DNA of 64,000 nt, from assembly GCA_964035795.1 (NCBI GenBank), contig OZ038320.1, forward strand, positions 5,797,895 through 5,861,894, given 5' to 3'. The notes beneath the pieces are model-generated. The model saw only the letters and a program-made list of their open reading frames with translations, had not been told where the DNA came from and did no database searches. This DNA is from Pterobdella sp. o SKG-2022. Lineage: Eukaryota > Annelida > Clitellata > Hirudinida > Piscicolidae. A program made the translations under genes and the position numbers. The stretch's first letter is position 1. Every line of letters begins with the position of its first letter. Of this stretch, positions 41,001 through 48,759 are shown in pieces.

Positions 41001-44000
41001 GTTGTTGGTCCACTTCTCTCAGTCAGACCCTCTATGTCTCTCTGACGTCACCACTCGTTAGTCATCGTTTTCAACTTTTATTATTTATTCAATTGGTATT
41101 TTCAACATGAAAATTATTTTGATTCATTTCATTGTTAATTTTATTATGATTATTATCATTATTATTCTCATCATTATCATCATTGTCCCTACAGCGAACC
41201 AGTTAACTTTGGCAGACCAGATCATCTGCAGCCTACTGAACCTCATCAAAAAGGACACCCCTGAACACAACAGACATCTTGGTCAGTACCTGCACTTCTT
41301 CATCACTTACCTGGGGCTGGGCCAGAACGAGGTGAGTGGGTGGTGGAAGGGTGAAGAAAGGGTTATGTGGGTATTTGATTCTAAGTTATCAGAAAAAATT
41401 ACATGCATCATTTAAATAAAGGTCACAAAAATAATTCACGAATTTTGATACTTTTAAACAACATATAGATAAAACATCAATAAAAAATACTCATAAACAT
41501 TCACTCTGCAAAATTTTGACATCTTCAATCACCCCCTTTCAAACATCAACACCACACGCACACAGAAACGCCATCTGATAAACCTGAACGTGGCTGAGGT
41601 GATGATGATGGTGGCGCAGGAGGACTTTGGCTTTAGCAGCATCAAGTACCCAGGATCAGAGTTGAGCAAGTTGTACACCATCATCTCGCAACTGGTTCGA
41701 TCTTGTGATGTCTCTGCCAAGTGCATCTCCAGCTTTGGTCTGCATGAGGTGCGTGGAGGGGGGATTTTGGTGGTGGTGGCATGTGGCAGTTGGAGTGATG
41801 GCTTTATGGTAGGGTTGGTTTGATAGTAATAGTTTGGTAGTATTTGGTGATTATAGAACGTTTTTTCGAAGTGATATCTCATATTTTATGTTTAATGTTT
41901 TAATCAGAGAAACCCTTAGTGTTTTTTTCGCTATTTATAAAAAGTTTTAAAATTGAAAAAATAAAAAAAAAATTTAATCTTCAAAAAGTTCCATTCATGA
42001 CGAATAAAACGAAAAATTAATCAAATGAAAACCACCAGGAAAACGTGTCAGAGAACCCATACAGGGAGCCATCATTGAGCACTTATGTGACCAAGGCCCA
42101 ACCACTCATCATCGACAACCTCTTTGAGAAGGCCTCGTTAGTGACGTTGTGGGGGTTGTTGATATGGCGTTGTGGGGGTTGATGATGTTGTGGTGTGTTT
42201 GTTGGTGTTGCAGTGTTGTGGGGTTTGTTGTTGTGGGAGTGTTTTTCTTGTAAATATTTGTTTGTATGTTTTTACATACTTGGAAGATAATGGTTTTCAA
42301 ATAAGTCTTTGACTCTTTGTTGAAAAAAATGAGTTATAAACAAAATGATGATGATGACGTTTAAAATTGAAAATGGTTAGCCTTATAATACCCACTCAGT
42401 TTCGTGAAGAGGATGATACAAGATTGCAACAACATCAACAACAATGATGAAGTGGCCAAGTTATTGAAGGTGTCTTATCAATTTTAGATCATCTTCTCAG
42501 TGAAATCGTTTTCTTCATTGTATGATTATATAACGAAAATTTCAATATATTTAGCATTGATGAAATCAACCGATGCGCTTATATAACTTAAACTACAACC
42601 ATCTCAATAATACTGCAGTTTTGTTGCTGGGAGAACCCCACATTCTCTTCCACTGTCCTCAGTGAACTATTATGCCAGGTGAGTCTTGTGTGTTGAGTTG
42701 GATTTTATAATGATCATTAAAAGTTTATGTTAATTCAAATGAATGGACTAGAGCTTCATGACACACCTAAGGTGACATACGCGAGCTCTTTTGAGTTGAG
42801 ACCCTACCTTGAGCTACTGCACCAGATGCTCCTCATTGAAGATTCGTGGCAGAACCATCGTATCCATAACACTCTCAAAGGTTTTGGTAGTGTCTTGGTG
42901 TGTGTGTGAGGGAGGTTGGGATGGTGTGTGTGGGGGAAGTTGGGATGGTGTGTGTGGGGGTTGTGGTGGTGTGAGTAAGTTAGTGTTGGTGGTTTGATAT
43001 GATATGTGTGTTGGTGGTTTTGGTGAGCGTGTTGCTGGTTTGATGTGGGTGTGTGGAAGTGGTTTTATGAACAACACGGTTTCGTCGTTTGTTATATTGG
43101 GGTGTGGCTTCAGGATCAAATTTGGGTTCATTTTGTTTTATTGTGTGTTGATTATTATTTTAAATAATAAATCGATTTATTTTGTGTTGATTATATATCA
43201 CCAACCTCATACACAGGCATTACAGAAGGGAGAGATGGTCTATTGGAGACGATCCAAGGCTCCAAAGGTCAGAATCCCAAGCGGTCCTACCAGTGCATCA
43301 AGATGCTAGTGTCTCTATTCAAAAAGTAGGCGGTTATTCGTGGGTTTAATGTAGTTAGATGACTGAGAGGTATGTAGATGAACGAAGAGAAAAAAAATTA
43401 TTTTCTACCTCAAATCACCACATTGTACTGCCATATTCCATATCACCACACGTCCTAACACACACAACCCTGCCAGATGTCCACAGGCAGAGAACATGTT
43501 GGTGACGAACAACGATCTCAAGCAGAGATGGGTCAATGCTGTAGAGTGGCTGCAGGATGAAATTGAACGGGTGCTTTTGTTGTGTTGTTTTGTATTAGTG
43601 TGTAGTGTGTGGTTTAATATTGGTATATGGTAATGGCATTTAGTTTTATCGATAAATGAAGCGTTTTATAATTTTAAAAAAATATTTTTCCAATGATGGT
43701 ATCATTAAAATGATAGCATGAATCAAGTATAATAACATAATGTAAATAAAATGTATAGTAGTATTATCAATAGTATACAATATAAGTAACAGATATAAAA
43801 CTCATAACAAATCAACAGAGACCGTACCCTAACAACTCACAATTCGGTTATGGCTGGTCCAATGCTCAAACGCATTCTAACGAAACATCGAACGCGTGAG
43901 TGGTGTGGTGGGTCAGTTATCATATGATGGTTGCTTGGTGTAGTTGTTGTGCAGTGTGGTAGTATGGGGGTTGTGGTGGTTAGGATTTATAAGTATATTT

Positions 44001-44718
44001 AAAACAATGGTGTTTTCGATTGTTGTAATACACTCTTCTTTTTAACACACAGGTTGTACCTGGAAAGAACGAACAGTGCCAAAATGACATTACAGGAAGC
44101 TATTGATCTCTGTCCTTATGAAGTTGAGGTGATGTTTTTATAATAATAACAATATCAATAATAGTATATGAAACAGGATAATAATAATTGTTAAATAATA
44201 GTAATTATTAAAAATTTAGAAATCAATTTATTCAAAATATATAAGAGGCTTTTTATAAACTCGCGTTACCAAGTGTTAGTAATAATATTAACAAAAATTT
44301 ATAAATGTTCATGATAAAGTAAGTTTTGACATATTGTCTGCTCAGGACTTGGACGAACTGAACAGTGCTGCTGATGACGCAGAAAACAACGAGAACAATG
44401 TCTCGCAAGATGAATCTGTTAGCCATCATTTCTTTTATGTTTTATATTGCATTTGCTATTAAGGCTATTGCTACTGTTATTGTTAGTATTATTCATGCAG
44501 ACTTTAAATAAACACAACAGCAGCAGTTCCAAAACGAACCACAACAAGCTACCAATGAGGAGTCGTGTGAAATCCCACCCCAACAGGACACTTCCAACCA
44601 ATCACAACCCGTAGTATCATGTCAATCAAGCGAATCAGTACTACACGAGCATCAGCAACGCCCAATTAAACCTAACCAACTGCCTTCTCAATCGTTATCA
44701 GATCAAAACTTAGCTTAG
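9135..44718 (+). CDS. USP9X: ubiquitin carboxyl-terminal hydrolase, USP9X/fat facets ortholog, complete (67 coding exons)
   Basis: A large cysteine protease that removes ubiquitin from many substrates; its orthologs are human USP9X and Drosophila faf. I traced 67 coding exons in continuous phase; their lengths sum to 8169 nt, predicting 2722 aa (human USP9X is about 2570). The order is an acidic N-tail, a long alpha-solenoid region, a ubiquitin-like segment, the USP catalytic domain (Cys box in the exon at 34941-35062, His box at 38348-38486) and a long helical C-terminal region with a Gln-rich tail ending at the TAG of 44716-44718. The start ATG at 9135 opens the exon and precedes the conserved block [18 protein letters not shown]. 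No frameshift or internal stop was needed. Introns carry an R4-like LINE (sense), an RTE LINE (antisense), SINE-like tails and many microsatellites. Exon coordinates are in the segment entries. Confidence 0.95.
11786..11850. repeat. degenerate MITE arm (copy 3)
   Basis: ACAAACAAAGTATTTATC... followed by TTCACAAAGCTTTTCCTTG resembles the left arm of the inverted-repeat elements at 8218 and 48219 (ACACAAAGTATTTAT... CACGAAGCTTTTCGT) in order and spacing. No right arm is recognisable, so this is a decayed or solo arm inside USP9X intron 3. Confidence 0.4.
14250..14292 (+). repeat. SINE 3'-tail-like sequence, copy A
   Basis: CCATGGTAGCATGGAAATAGATGTTAAACGATGATGATG closely parallels the tail at 18369-18420 (GTGCTAGCATGGAAACGGACGTAAAACGACGATGATG...). 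The shared GTAGCATGGAAA..GA(C/T)GT(A/T)AAACGA core plus a (GAT)n tail marks two members of one short interspersed family. The body upstream is too diverged to define by eye. Confidence 0.55.
15318..15361 (+). repeat. short interspersed hairpin motif, copy A
   Basis: GCTGTAGGCGTCCCAGTAGC...GGGGTATACAGC followed by AGTTGGCTA parallels GCTGTAACCAGTAACTAGGGTTCACAGCATTCGACTA at 18442-18479. Both begin GCTGT and end ACAGC, so both can form a small hairpin. They probably belong to a SINE-like dispersed repeat in USP9X introns. Confidence 0.45.
16832..17031. other. assembly gap of 200 N
   Basis: A run of exactly 200 N inside the USP9X intron between exons ending at 16794 and starting at 17471. The round length suggests an arbitrary or estimated scaffold gap. 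No coding sequence appears to be missing, because codon phase and conserved sequence continue across it (AREYARG then DHPNEDPY). Confidence 0.95.
18369..18420 (+). repeat. SINE 3'-tail-like sequence, copy B with (GAT)n tail
   Basis: CCAGCCCGTGCTAGCATGGAAACGGACGTAAAACGAC followed by six GAT units. It has the same core as the copy at 14250 and the look of a tRNA-derived SINE 3' end. The (GAT)n tail resembles the (ATG)n tail of the RTE LINEs in this window (complement at 29996-30009 and 53091-53112), so RTE machinery may mobilise it; that is an inference from tail similarity only. Confidence 0.55.
18442..18479 (+). repeat. short interspersed hairpin motif, copy B
   Basis: Second copy of the GCTGT...ACAGC motif described at 15318, lying 22 bp downstream of the SINE-like tail at 18369. 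Confidence 0.4.
20377..24256 (+). CDS. USP9X: USP9X exons 21-30: Ser/Thr-rich insertion, ubiquitin-like segment, solenoid
   Basis: Exons: 20377-20858, 21082-21210, 21452-21557, 21793-21930, 22196-22316, 22448-22575, 22697-22777, 23146-23237, 23396-23630, 24056-24256. Exon 21 (482 nt) is the longest in the gene. Between the conserved [15 protein letters not shown] and [19 protein letters not shown] it carries about 90 extra residues rich in Ser, Thr, Asn and Asp, absent from vertebrate USP9X and probably disordered. Exons 22-23 encode the ubiquitin-like segment ([14 protein letters not shown]..., then [20 protein letters not shown]). Exon 24 has the Ser-rich linker before the conserved ENCLPGV. 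Exon 30 ends in an Asn/Ser-rich insert and is followed by the 4.6-kb intron holding the R4-like LINE. Confidence 0.9.
24617..24682. repeat. (AT)n microsatellite
   Basis: An uninterrupted alternating AT run of about 65 bp in USP9X intron 30, upstream of the recognisable part of the R4-like LINE. Confidence 0.95.
25040..28736 (+). mobile_element. R4/Dong-like non-LTR retrotransposon with restriction-like endonuclease, frameshifted
   Basis: A sense-orientation LINE in USP9X intron 30. Coding remnants run through several frames: N-terminal part 25428-26048 (starting near [13 protein letters not shown], a possible Cys finger), then 26250-26861, 26701-27552, 27498-27926, 27939-28169 and 28194-28550. 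Reverse transcriptase motifs are clear: [45 protein letters not shown] and catalytic YMDD at 27145-27156. The C-terminal part has the CCHC motif CRMC-x8-H-x4-C (from 28011) and the R-P-D-x14-D endonuclease motif (RPD near 28259-28268), both diagnostic of RLE-type LINEs (R2/R4/NeSL group). The element ends in a (TAA)n tail, 28651 to about 28730, as in R4/Dong elements. At least four frame breaks make it inactive. The 5' limit is uncertain: another TAA run at 24290-24314 could mark the true left flank. Confidence 0.85.
28851..34689 (+). CDS. USP9X: USP9X exons 31-38: Gln-rich exon and region before the catalytic domain
   Basis: Exons: 28851-28964, 29238-29347, 29626-29734, 33417-33445, 33642-33732, 33905-34051, 34334-34456, 34599-34689. 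Exon 31 encodes a Gln/Leu-rich coiled-coil-like stretch ([19 protein letters not shown]) not seen in vertebrate USP9X, then rejoins the family at [11 protein letters not shown]. Exon 32-33 landmarks are [18 protein letters not shown] and [10 protein letters not shown]. Exon 34 is a 29-nt micro-exon (THEYFQLLC) flanked by good splice sites, immediately after the intron invaded by the RTE element. Exons 35-38 include [27 protein letters not shown] and [18 protein letters not shown]. Confidence 0.88.
29972..29995. repeat. target-site duplication, left copy of RTE insertion
   Basis: CTCTAAAATAAT plus AAT units directly beyond the LINE 3' tail. It matches 33294-33324 beyond the LINE 5' end except for AAT unit number and one extra A. 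The TA-rich target suits target-primed reverse transcription. Confidence 0.8.
29996..33293 (-). mobile_element. RTE-clade LINE, near full length, with target-site duplication (copy 1)
   Basis: An antisense insertion in USP9X intron 33. Minus-strand order: apurinic-type endonuclease (about 33060-32280; [45 protein letters not shown]), then reverse transcriptase (32030-30960; [14 protein letters not shown] region, [29 protein letters not shown] near 30965), then a Cys/His finger ([21 protein letters not shown]), then the C-terminal part [15 protein letters not shown]. The 3' tail is (ATG)n-like, read on the plus strand at 29996-30009. Both flanks carry CTCTAAAATAAT followed by AAT repeats (29972-29995 and 33294-33324), a target-site duplication. 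The length of 3.3 kb suits RTE. Frameshifts and stops (for example 30770, 31333, 32035) disable it. Confidence 0.9.
34457..34598 (+). repeat. intron composed almost wholly of a (CTAT)n microsatellite
   Basis: The 142-nt USP9X intron between exons 37 and 38 starts GTGTCTATCTATC, continues as CTAT/CAAT tetranucleotides with few interruptions to about 34588, and ends ATCCACCCAAAG. Only the splice signals lie outside the repeat. Confidence 0.93.
34941..39307 (+). CDS. USP9X: USP9X exons 39-50: USP catalytic domain
   Basis: Exons: 34941-35062, 35404-35511, 35708-35827, 36117-36205, 36512-36632, 36925-36977, 37345-37486, 37626-37711, 38041-38132, 38348-38486, 38726-38866, 39078-39307. The Cys box is [19 protein letters not shown] with nucleophile Cys codon 35036-35038. 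The [14 protein letters not shown] box ([13 protein letters not shown]) is in exon 43. The zinc ribbon has two CxxC pairs, KICKTCPH (exon 44) and HCDKCNKK (exon 45). The His box is [16 protein letters not shown] with catalytic His codon 38461-38463, followed by WYKFDDGDV, which carries the third catalytic residue position. An acidic insert lies after the Cys box, in the same place as in vertebrate USP9X. All key residues are present, so the enzyme should be active. Confidence 0.94.
35616..35707 (+). repeat. (CA)n microsatellite forming the 3' end of a USP9X intron
   Basis: ACACACGCACG followed by an almost pure (CA)n run with CATA interruptions, ending ACACGCAG directly at the acceptor of exon 41 (35708). 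The acceptor therefore has no pyrimidine tract. Confidence 0.93.
39644..44718 (+). CDS. USP9X: USP9X exons 51-67: C-terminal helical region and Gln-rich tail
   Basis: Exons: 39644-39725, 40028-40115, 40284-40375, 40564-40705, 40972-41056, 41195-41331, 41566-41748, 42039-42136, 42400-42469, 42619-42678, 42772-42880, 43217-43325, 43477-43570, 43819-43895, 44053-44128, 44346-44417, 44521-44718. Conserved landmarks are [88 protein letters not shown] (abridged here) and [19 protein letters not shown]. The last exon is a Gln/Ser/Pro-rich low-complexity tail comparable in place, not in sequence, to that of vertebrate USP9X. Confidence 0.92.
42881..42965 (+). repeat. G/T-rich minisatellite at a 5' splice site
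   Basis: After the donor of exon 61, the motif GGTTGGGATGGTGTGTGTG, or its AGTT variant, repeats about every 27 bp in two to three tandem units, followed by GGGGGTTGTGGTGGTG. It is the most G-rich stretch of the intron and may form G-quadruplex-like RNA. Confidence 0.7.
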
Positions 44719-46686
44719 TTTTATTATTGCGTGTGGGTTCTTTAGTGGCTGAGGGCCGAAGTGTCAGATGATTTTTGGTAATAGAAGTTGTAACTAAAAA
44801 TAGAATTTTTGATTGCTTAAGTGAAGTTGTAGTTGATTAATGGCATTTTAAATTTTGATTAAGGTAATTTAATTATACAAGTTCCGTTTGGACTATGGTT
44901 CTGTGCCTGAGATCAAAGTTGTGTTGTCCAAACCTCATACACAAAAAGGCGAACACTGCTAAGAACACAAACATTAATAGAAGAAATAAAAAGAAAATAA
45001 TAATGATAACTATACAAACAATAATGGTAATAATAAAAATGACATCAAAAAACAATAATGAAACAAAAAAACAACAAAAATAATAGTAGTAATGGCAACA
45101 GCACAATGATTCCGTTGTTTTTACTTGTTAAATGACTTTGTATTTAGAATTATTGACACTCTTGTACAAACCTTCACCAACTTCAGTTTCCGTTCTTCAT
45201 TATATATCACCAATTATATTAATAAATACTATTATACTACTAAATGCAGTAGCATTATGAAAAATAACTTATATTAAATGTTAATATATACATTGAATAT
45301 ATATAAACATAACTTTATATATGTTTAATTCAAAATTTTATTTCCACGAAAGGAATCTTAAATATGCATATTGTCTTTTATAGCATGAATGCTTAGGCAA
45401 CAGCTAGCCCATAATGACTCTAAAAACTACATTATAAAGTATAACAACGTGCAGTCAACGATAAACTCTAACGGTTATCCTTCAAATATTTCAATTATAT
45501 CATTGAATACTATCTAGCACATCAACCTTACAATAGTAATCTAACCACTAAAATTGCTAATGTATAGTGACGTAATATTACCTCATTAGTTCTATCTACT
45601 TAGCTGTGATTGGTGATAAATAGGGTAATATATTTAATAATGTAGTAATATGATTGGAAGATGATAAAGTGAAATATATTTTAATTGAACAATGATTAGA
45701 AAGATCTTTGCTGTAATATCCATGAAAATATAGCAGTACAGAGGATGTTGTACAAGCAGTGGTAGCATTATTTAAATGAGAACAATGCTGATAACTTGAG
45801 TCAATCAACACACACACACGTAGTCTGAATTAGAACTTTTTCTCTCGATTTTAAGAAATTATTAGAAGAATTTATATAAATTTGAGTTTGATTTCGTTTG
45901 TAGTAAAATAACTAAGATTAGTTACATACGAATCTTTTATTTGTAAACTACACTATAAATTCGTCAGTTTTTACAATGAGTATTTACTTTTTTACTCACA
46001 TTTATTTATATTAAAGTTTGTTTTTAATTAAATGTATGATTTCATAATGCCACATTCAACATAAAGCTAGGTAAATTTTGAGGGAATCTACTGTATAGAC
46101 TGAAATTAAACCTCATGACCCATAAAATGTTCTATTCATATCTACAATAACAATGTAATCCCAATCAAAACCTTGTTTGAAATGATATAACTTTTTCAGT
46201 AGTCTTAATATTATTGTAACTGCAAAATAATATATTTGACTGTATATAAAAATAAAATTGGCTTGCAACATTTGATTCTGCTGAGCCACCAACCTACGTG
46301 ATCTATTTTTAGACAATTTAATAGTTCATAAATTTATTTGGTTGTTTATTCAAAATTATTATAAAATTTTATATAATAAAATTTCCAAAAGATAAATTTT
46401 AAATGTCTAAATACAAAAAAAAATAGGAATATTCAAATGAAAACACTAAGGATTTTATTTTATTTATAAAATAAACTCCTAAAAGTGTCTTCATTTGAAT
46501 ATATAAAAAAAGAATAATTTACAAGATCAAAAATATTACAAAATTAAATATACTACACGATACAATTGAAGCCAACTATCAAACATAAAAGTACTCGGAA
46601 ATCGAATCAATAATGATGATATCACATCGACAATGATAAAATTAATCAATACTCAAATATAATGAAAAAAACGATGGGAATAATCT
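44719..46686. other. intergenic spacer between convergent USP9X and PMS2 genes
   Basis: About 2 kb of AT-rich DNA with the 3' flanks of both genes (USP9X plus, PMS2 minus). Apart from a strong hairpin at 46429-46502 and scattered AATAAA-type signals on both strands, I see no gene or repeat in it. Confidence 0.6.
46429..46502. repeat. near-perfect 74-bp inverted repeat (hairpin)
   Basis: The left arm ATATTCAAATGAAAACACTA... and the right arm ending ...TGTCTTCATTTGAATAT are reverse complements over about 34 nt, with one mismatch at position 14 and a 2-nt offset, closing on a TTTATAAA centre that contains AATAAA on both strands. It lies 185 bp beyond the PMS2 stop codon, in the convergent intergenic region. 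Confidence 0.85.
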
Positions 46687-48728
46687 TTATAAAGACTGAT
46701 GTTGGATGATGTTAAGGTCGATGAGGTGTCGAATGGTGGGTCTGCCATGGGGACAGTTCTGTGGTGATGGTGAGTGTTCATGTGTCAAACAAGCTTAATT
46801 TAGGTTCTTCTGAACAAAGTAAGTTATTTTAAAAGGCCTAGATTGAGACTTGATCTTAAGGCTTTATAAAATCACGCCACCAAGATCAATGTCATTAATT
46901 GACAACTGGGAATGAAGACCCTACTTATAACCGGGTTCACAGCCCATATGTATATATCAGGTGTTAAATGCAACCACAACTTAATGCATAAGTATGGAGT
47001 ATATGTTGTTTTTTATCAATTTGTATTTGAAATGCAACAAGAATTAAATAATTAAATGAAATAAATTAATGGAAATTAAGTAAATAACTGTAAGTATTTA
47101 ACCCAAGGTTGCTTCATTTTGGCCATGTTTGTCACGATCTGCCAGCATTGAATTCATTAGTAGTACAGTGAATAATTAATATAAATTAACTAACAATAGC
47201 ATAATTTACACCTAAACTATCTGAATAATGAATTTGATCCACATTAATGAATGGTGATGTATTAAGTGATCAAAAGATCAGCCGAGGCAAGATGCGAACC
47301 CAGTACCTAATGAGCAAGTGTACAAATGCCTTACCTTCTTCATTTCTGATGCTTTAAGGGCAGTTCCAACCATTACAGATTTCCTACAAGCCCTTGATGC
47401 CAGCATTTGACGGATCCTACTTGGTCTGCATAGAACTTTCTGATGGGTGGGTGATCTATCCATTTATTTATCTTTCTGAATGCTTAAATGATGAAAAAAA
47501 ATCTCACGGGAGCCTCAGATAGAACAAAAATCATCTCCTGTATGTCTGTTAAACCAATAAAAACAATAATAGTAATAATATTAAAAATAAAAAACAAAAA
47601 AAAATTAAAAATAATAGCAAAAAAACGTATTAAGTAAGAAAAAGAAAAAACTTTTACATACCCTGCTGACCAAACACCCAGTTCCTGCTGGTTGGGATGC
47701 TGATGAGTTTAGCTCGTTGTGTGGGTGGTGCTGATGATGATTATTTTATTGAAATAATAAAAATAAATAAGTTCAATAGAATAATAACAAGTGAAGAAGA
47801 ATGAAAAAAAAAAGAAAACATATTGAAAAAGTTAATATAAAACAACAAATAAAAAAAGAAAATAAAACAAAAATGACATTTAAGTGGGAATCTAAAAGGA
47901 AAGAACTTGAAAAACTAGAAGCGATAACAAAAATAACTAAACAAAAAATTAAATAAAAATAAAAAGAAAAAATCAAAACAATAAATAAAAAAATAAAAAC
48001 AAGGCTACATACCATCAGGGTTAATAATGAACTCAAAGCCATTTGCCTTGAAAACATCCTCATTTTCTAGTAAAATACTTTCATTACATGCAGTTAACTC
48101 TAGGTTTTGAGGACTGTGTGGTTGAGGTAGAATATGCGATTGGGTTAAAAACTGTTCAGGTGTGGTAAATCAATGCTAATATGATGCGATGTAATATAAA
48201 TAGATATATCTATCTATTAAGGTCAACAAACACAAAGTATTTATACAAAAAAGATGTGAGACTTTTTGTAAGTCATCATTTGATGATGGAAGCTAACCTG
48301 ACGGAAAGCTTCGTGTCATTTTTTAAAAATACTTTTGCTGACCTTAATATTTTATTTAGGCTATTCTACGTCATATATCTACCTATATATCTATTTAAGG
48401 AAAAAAGTTATTGTAGTATCCTACAAACAATGATATAATAATGGTTATGAAGCATTCTACCCACCCATCCATCTACCCACATATATATTCAACACACCAC
48501 TATATATCATAAAACACAAGATATACTACCATATAAGTTTCTGGTTCTGCAGCACCACATTGTCCTCCAGCCACTCAAAGTTGTACTTCTCATCAGATGC
48601 GTGCTGGTCTGGTTGCATATTATTGTTTCTTTTGTTAGTATTATTTTTATTTTGGTTTTTTAAATTCTTCTTATTGTTTTTTCTCAACCCTATAGTCATT
48701 TTTTTTATCTATCTATCCATATACTATC

Positions 48729-48759
<31 letters not shown>

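Noticed and set aside
47278..47332. tRNA-like B-box (complement GGGTTCGCATC) just inside a PMS2 intron
   Set aside because: An A-box at proper spacing and a cloverleaf cannot be drawn; could be part of a SINE but no second copy was identified.
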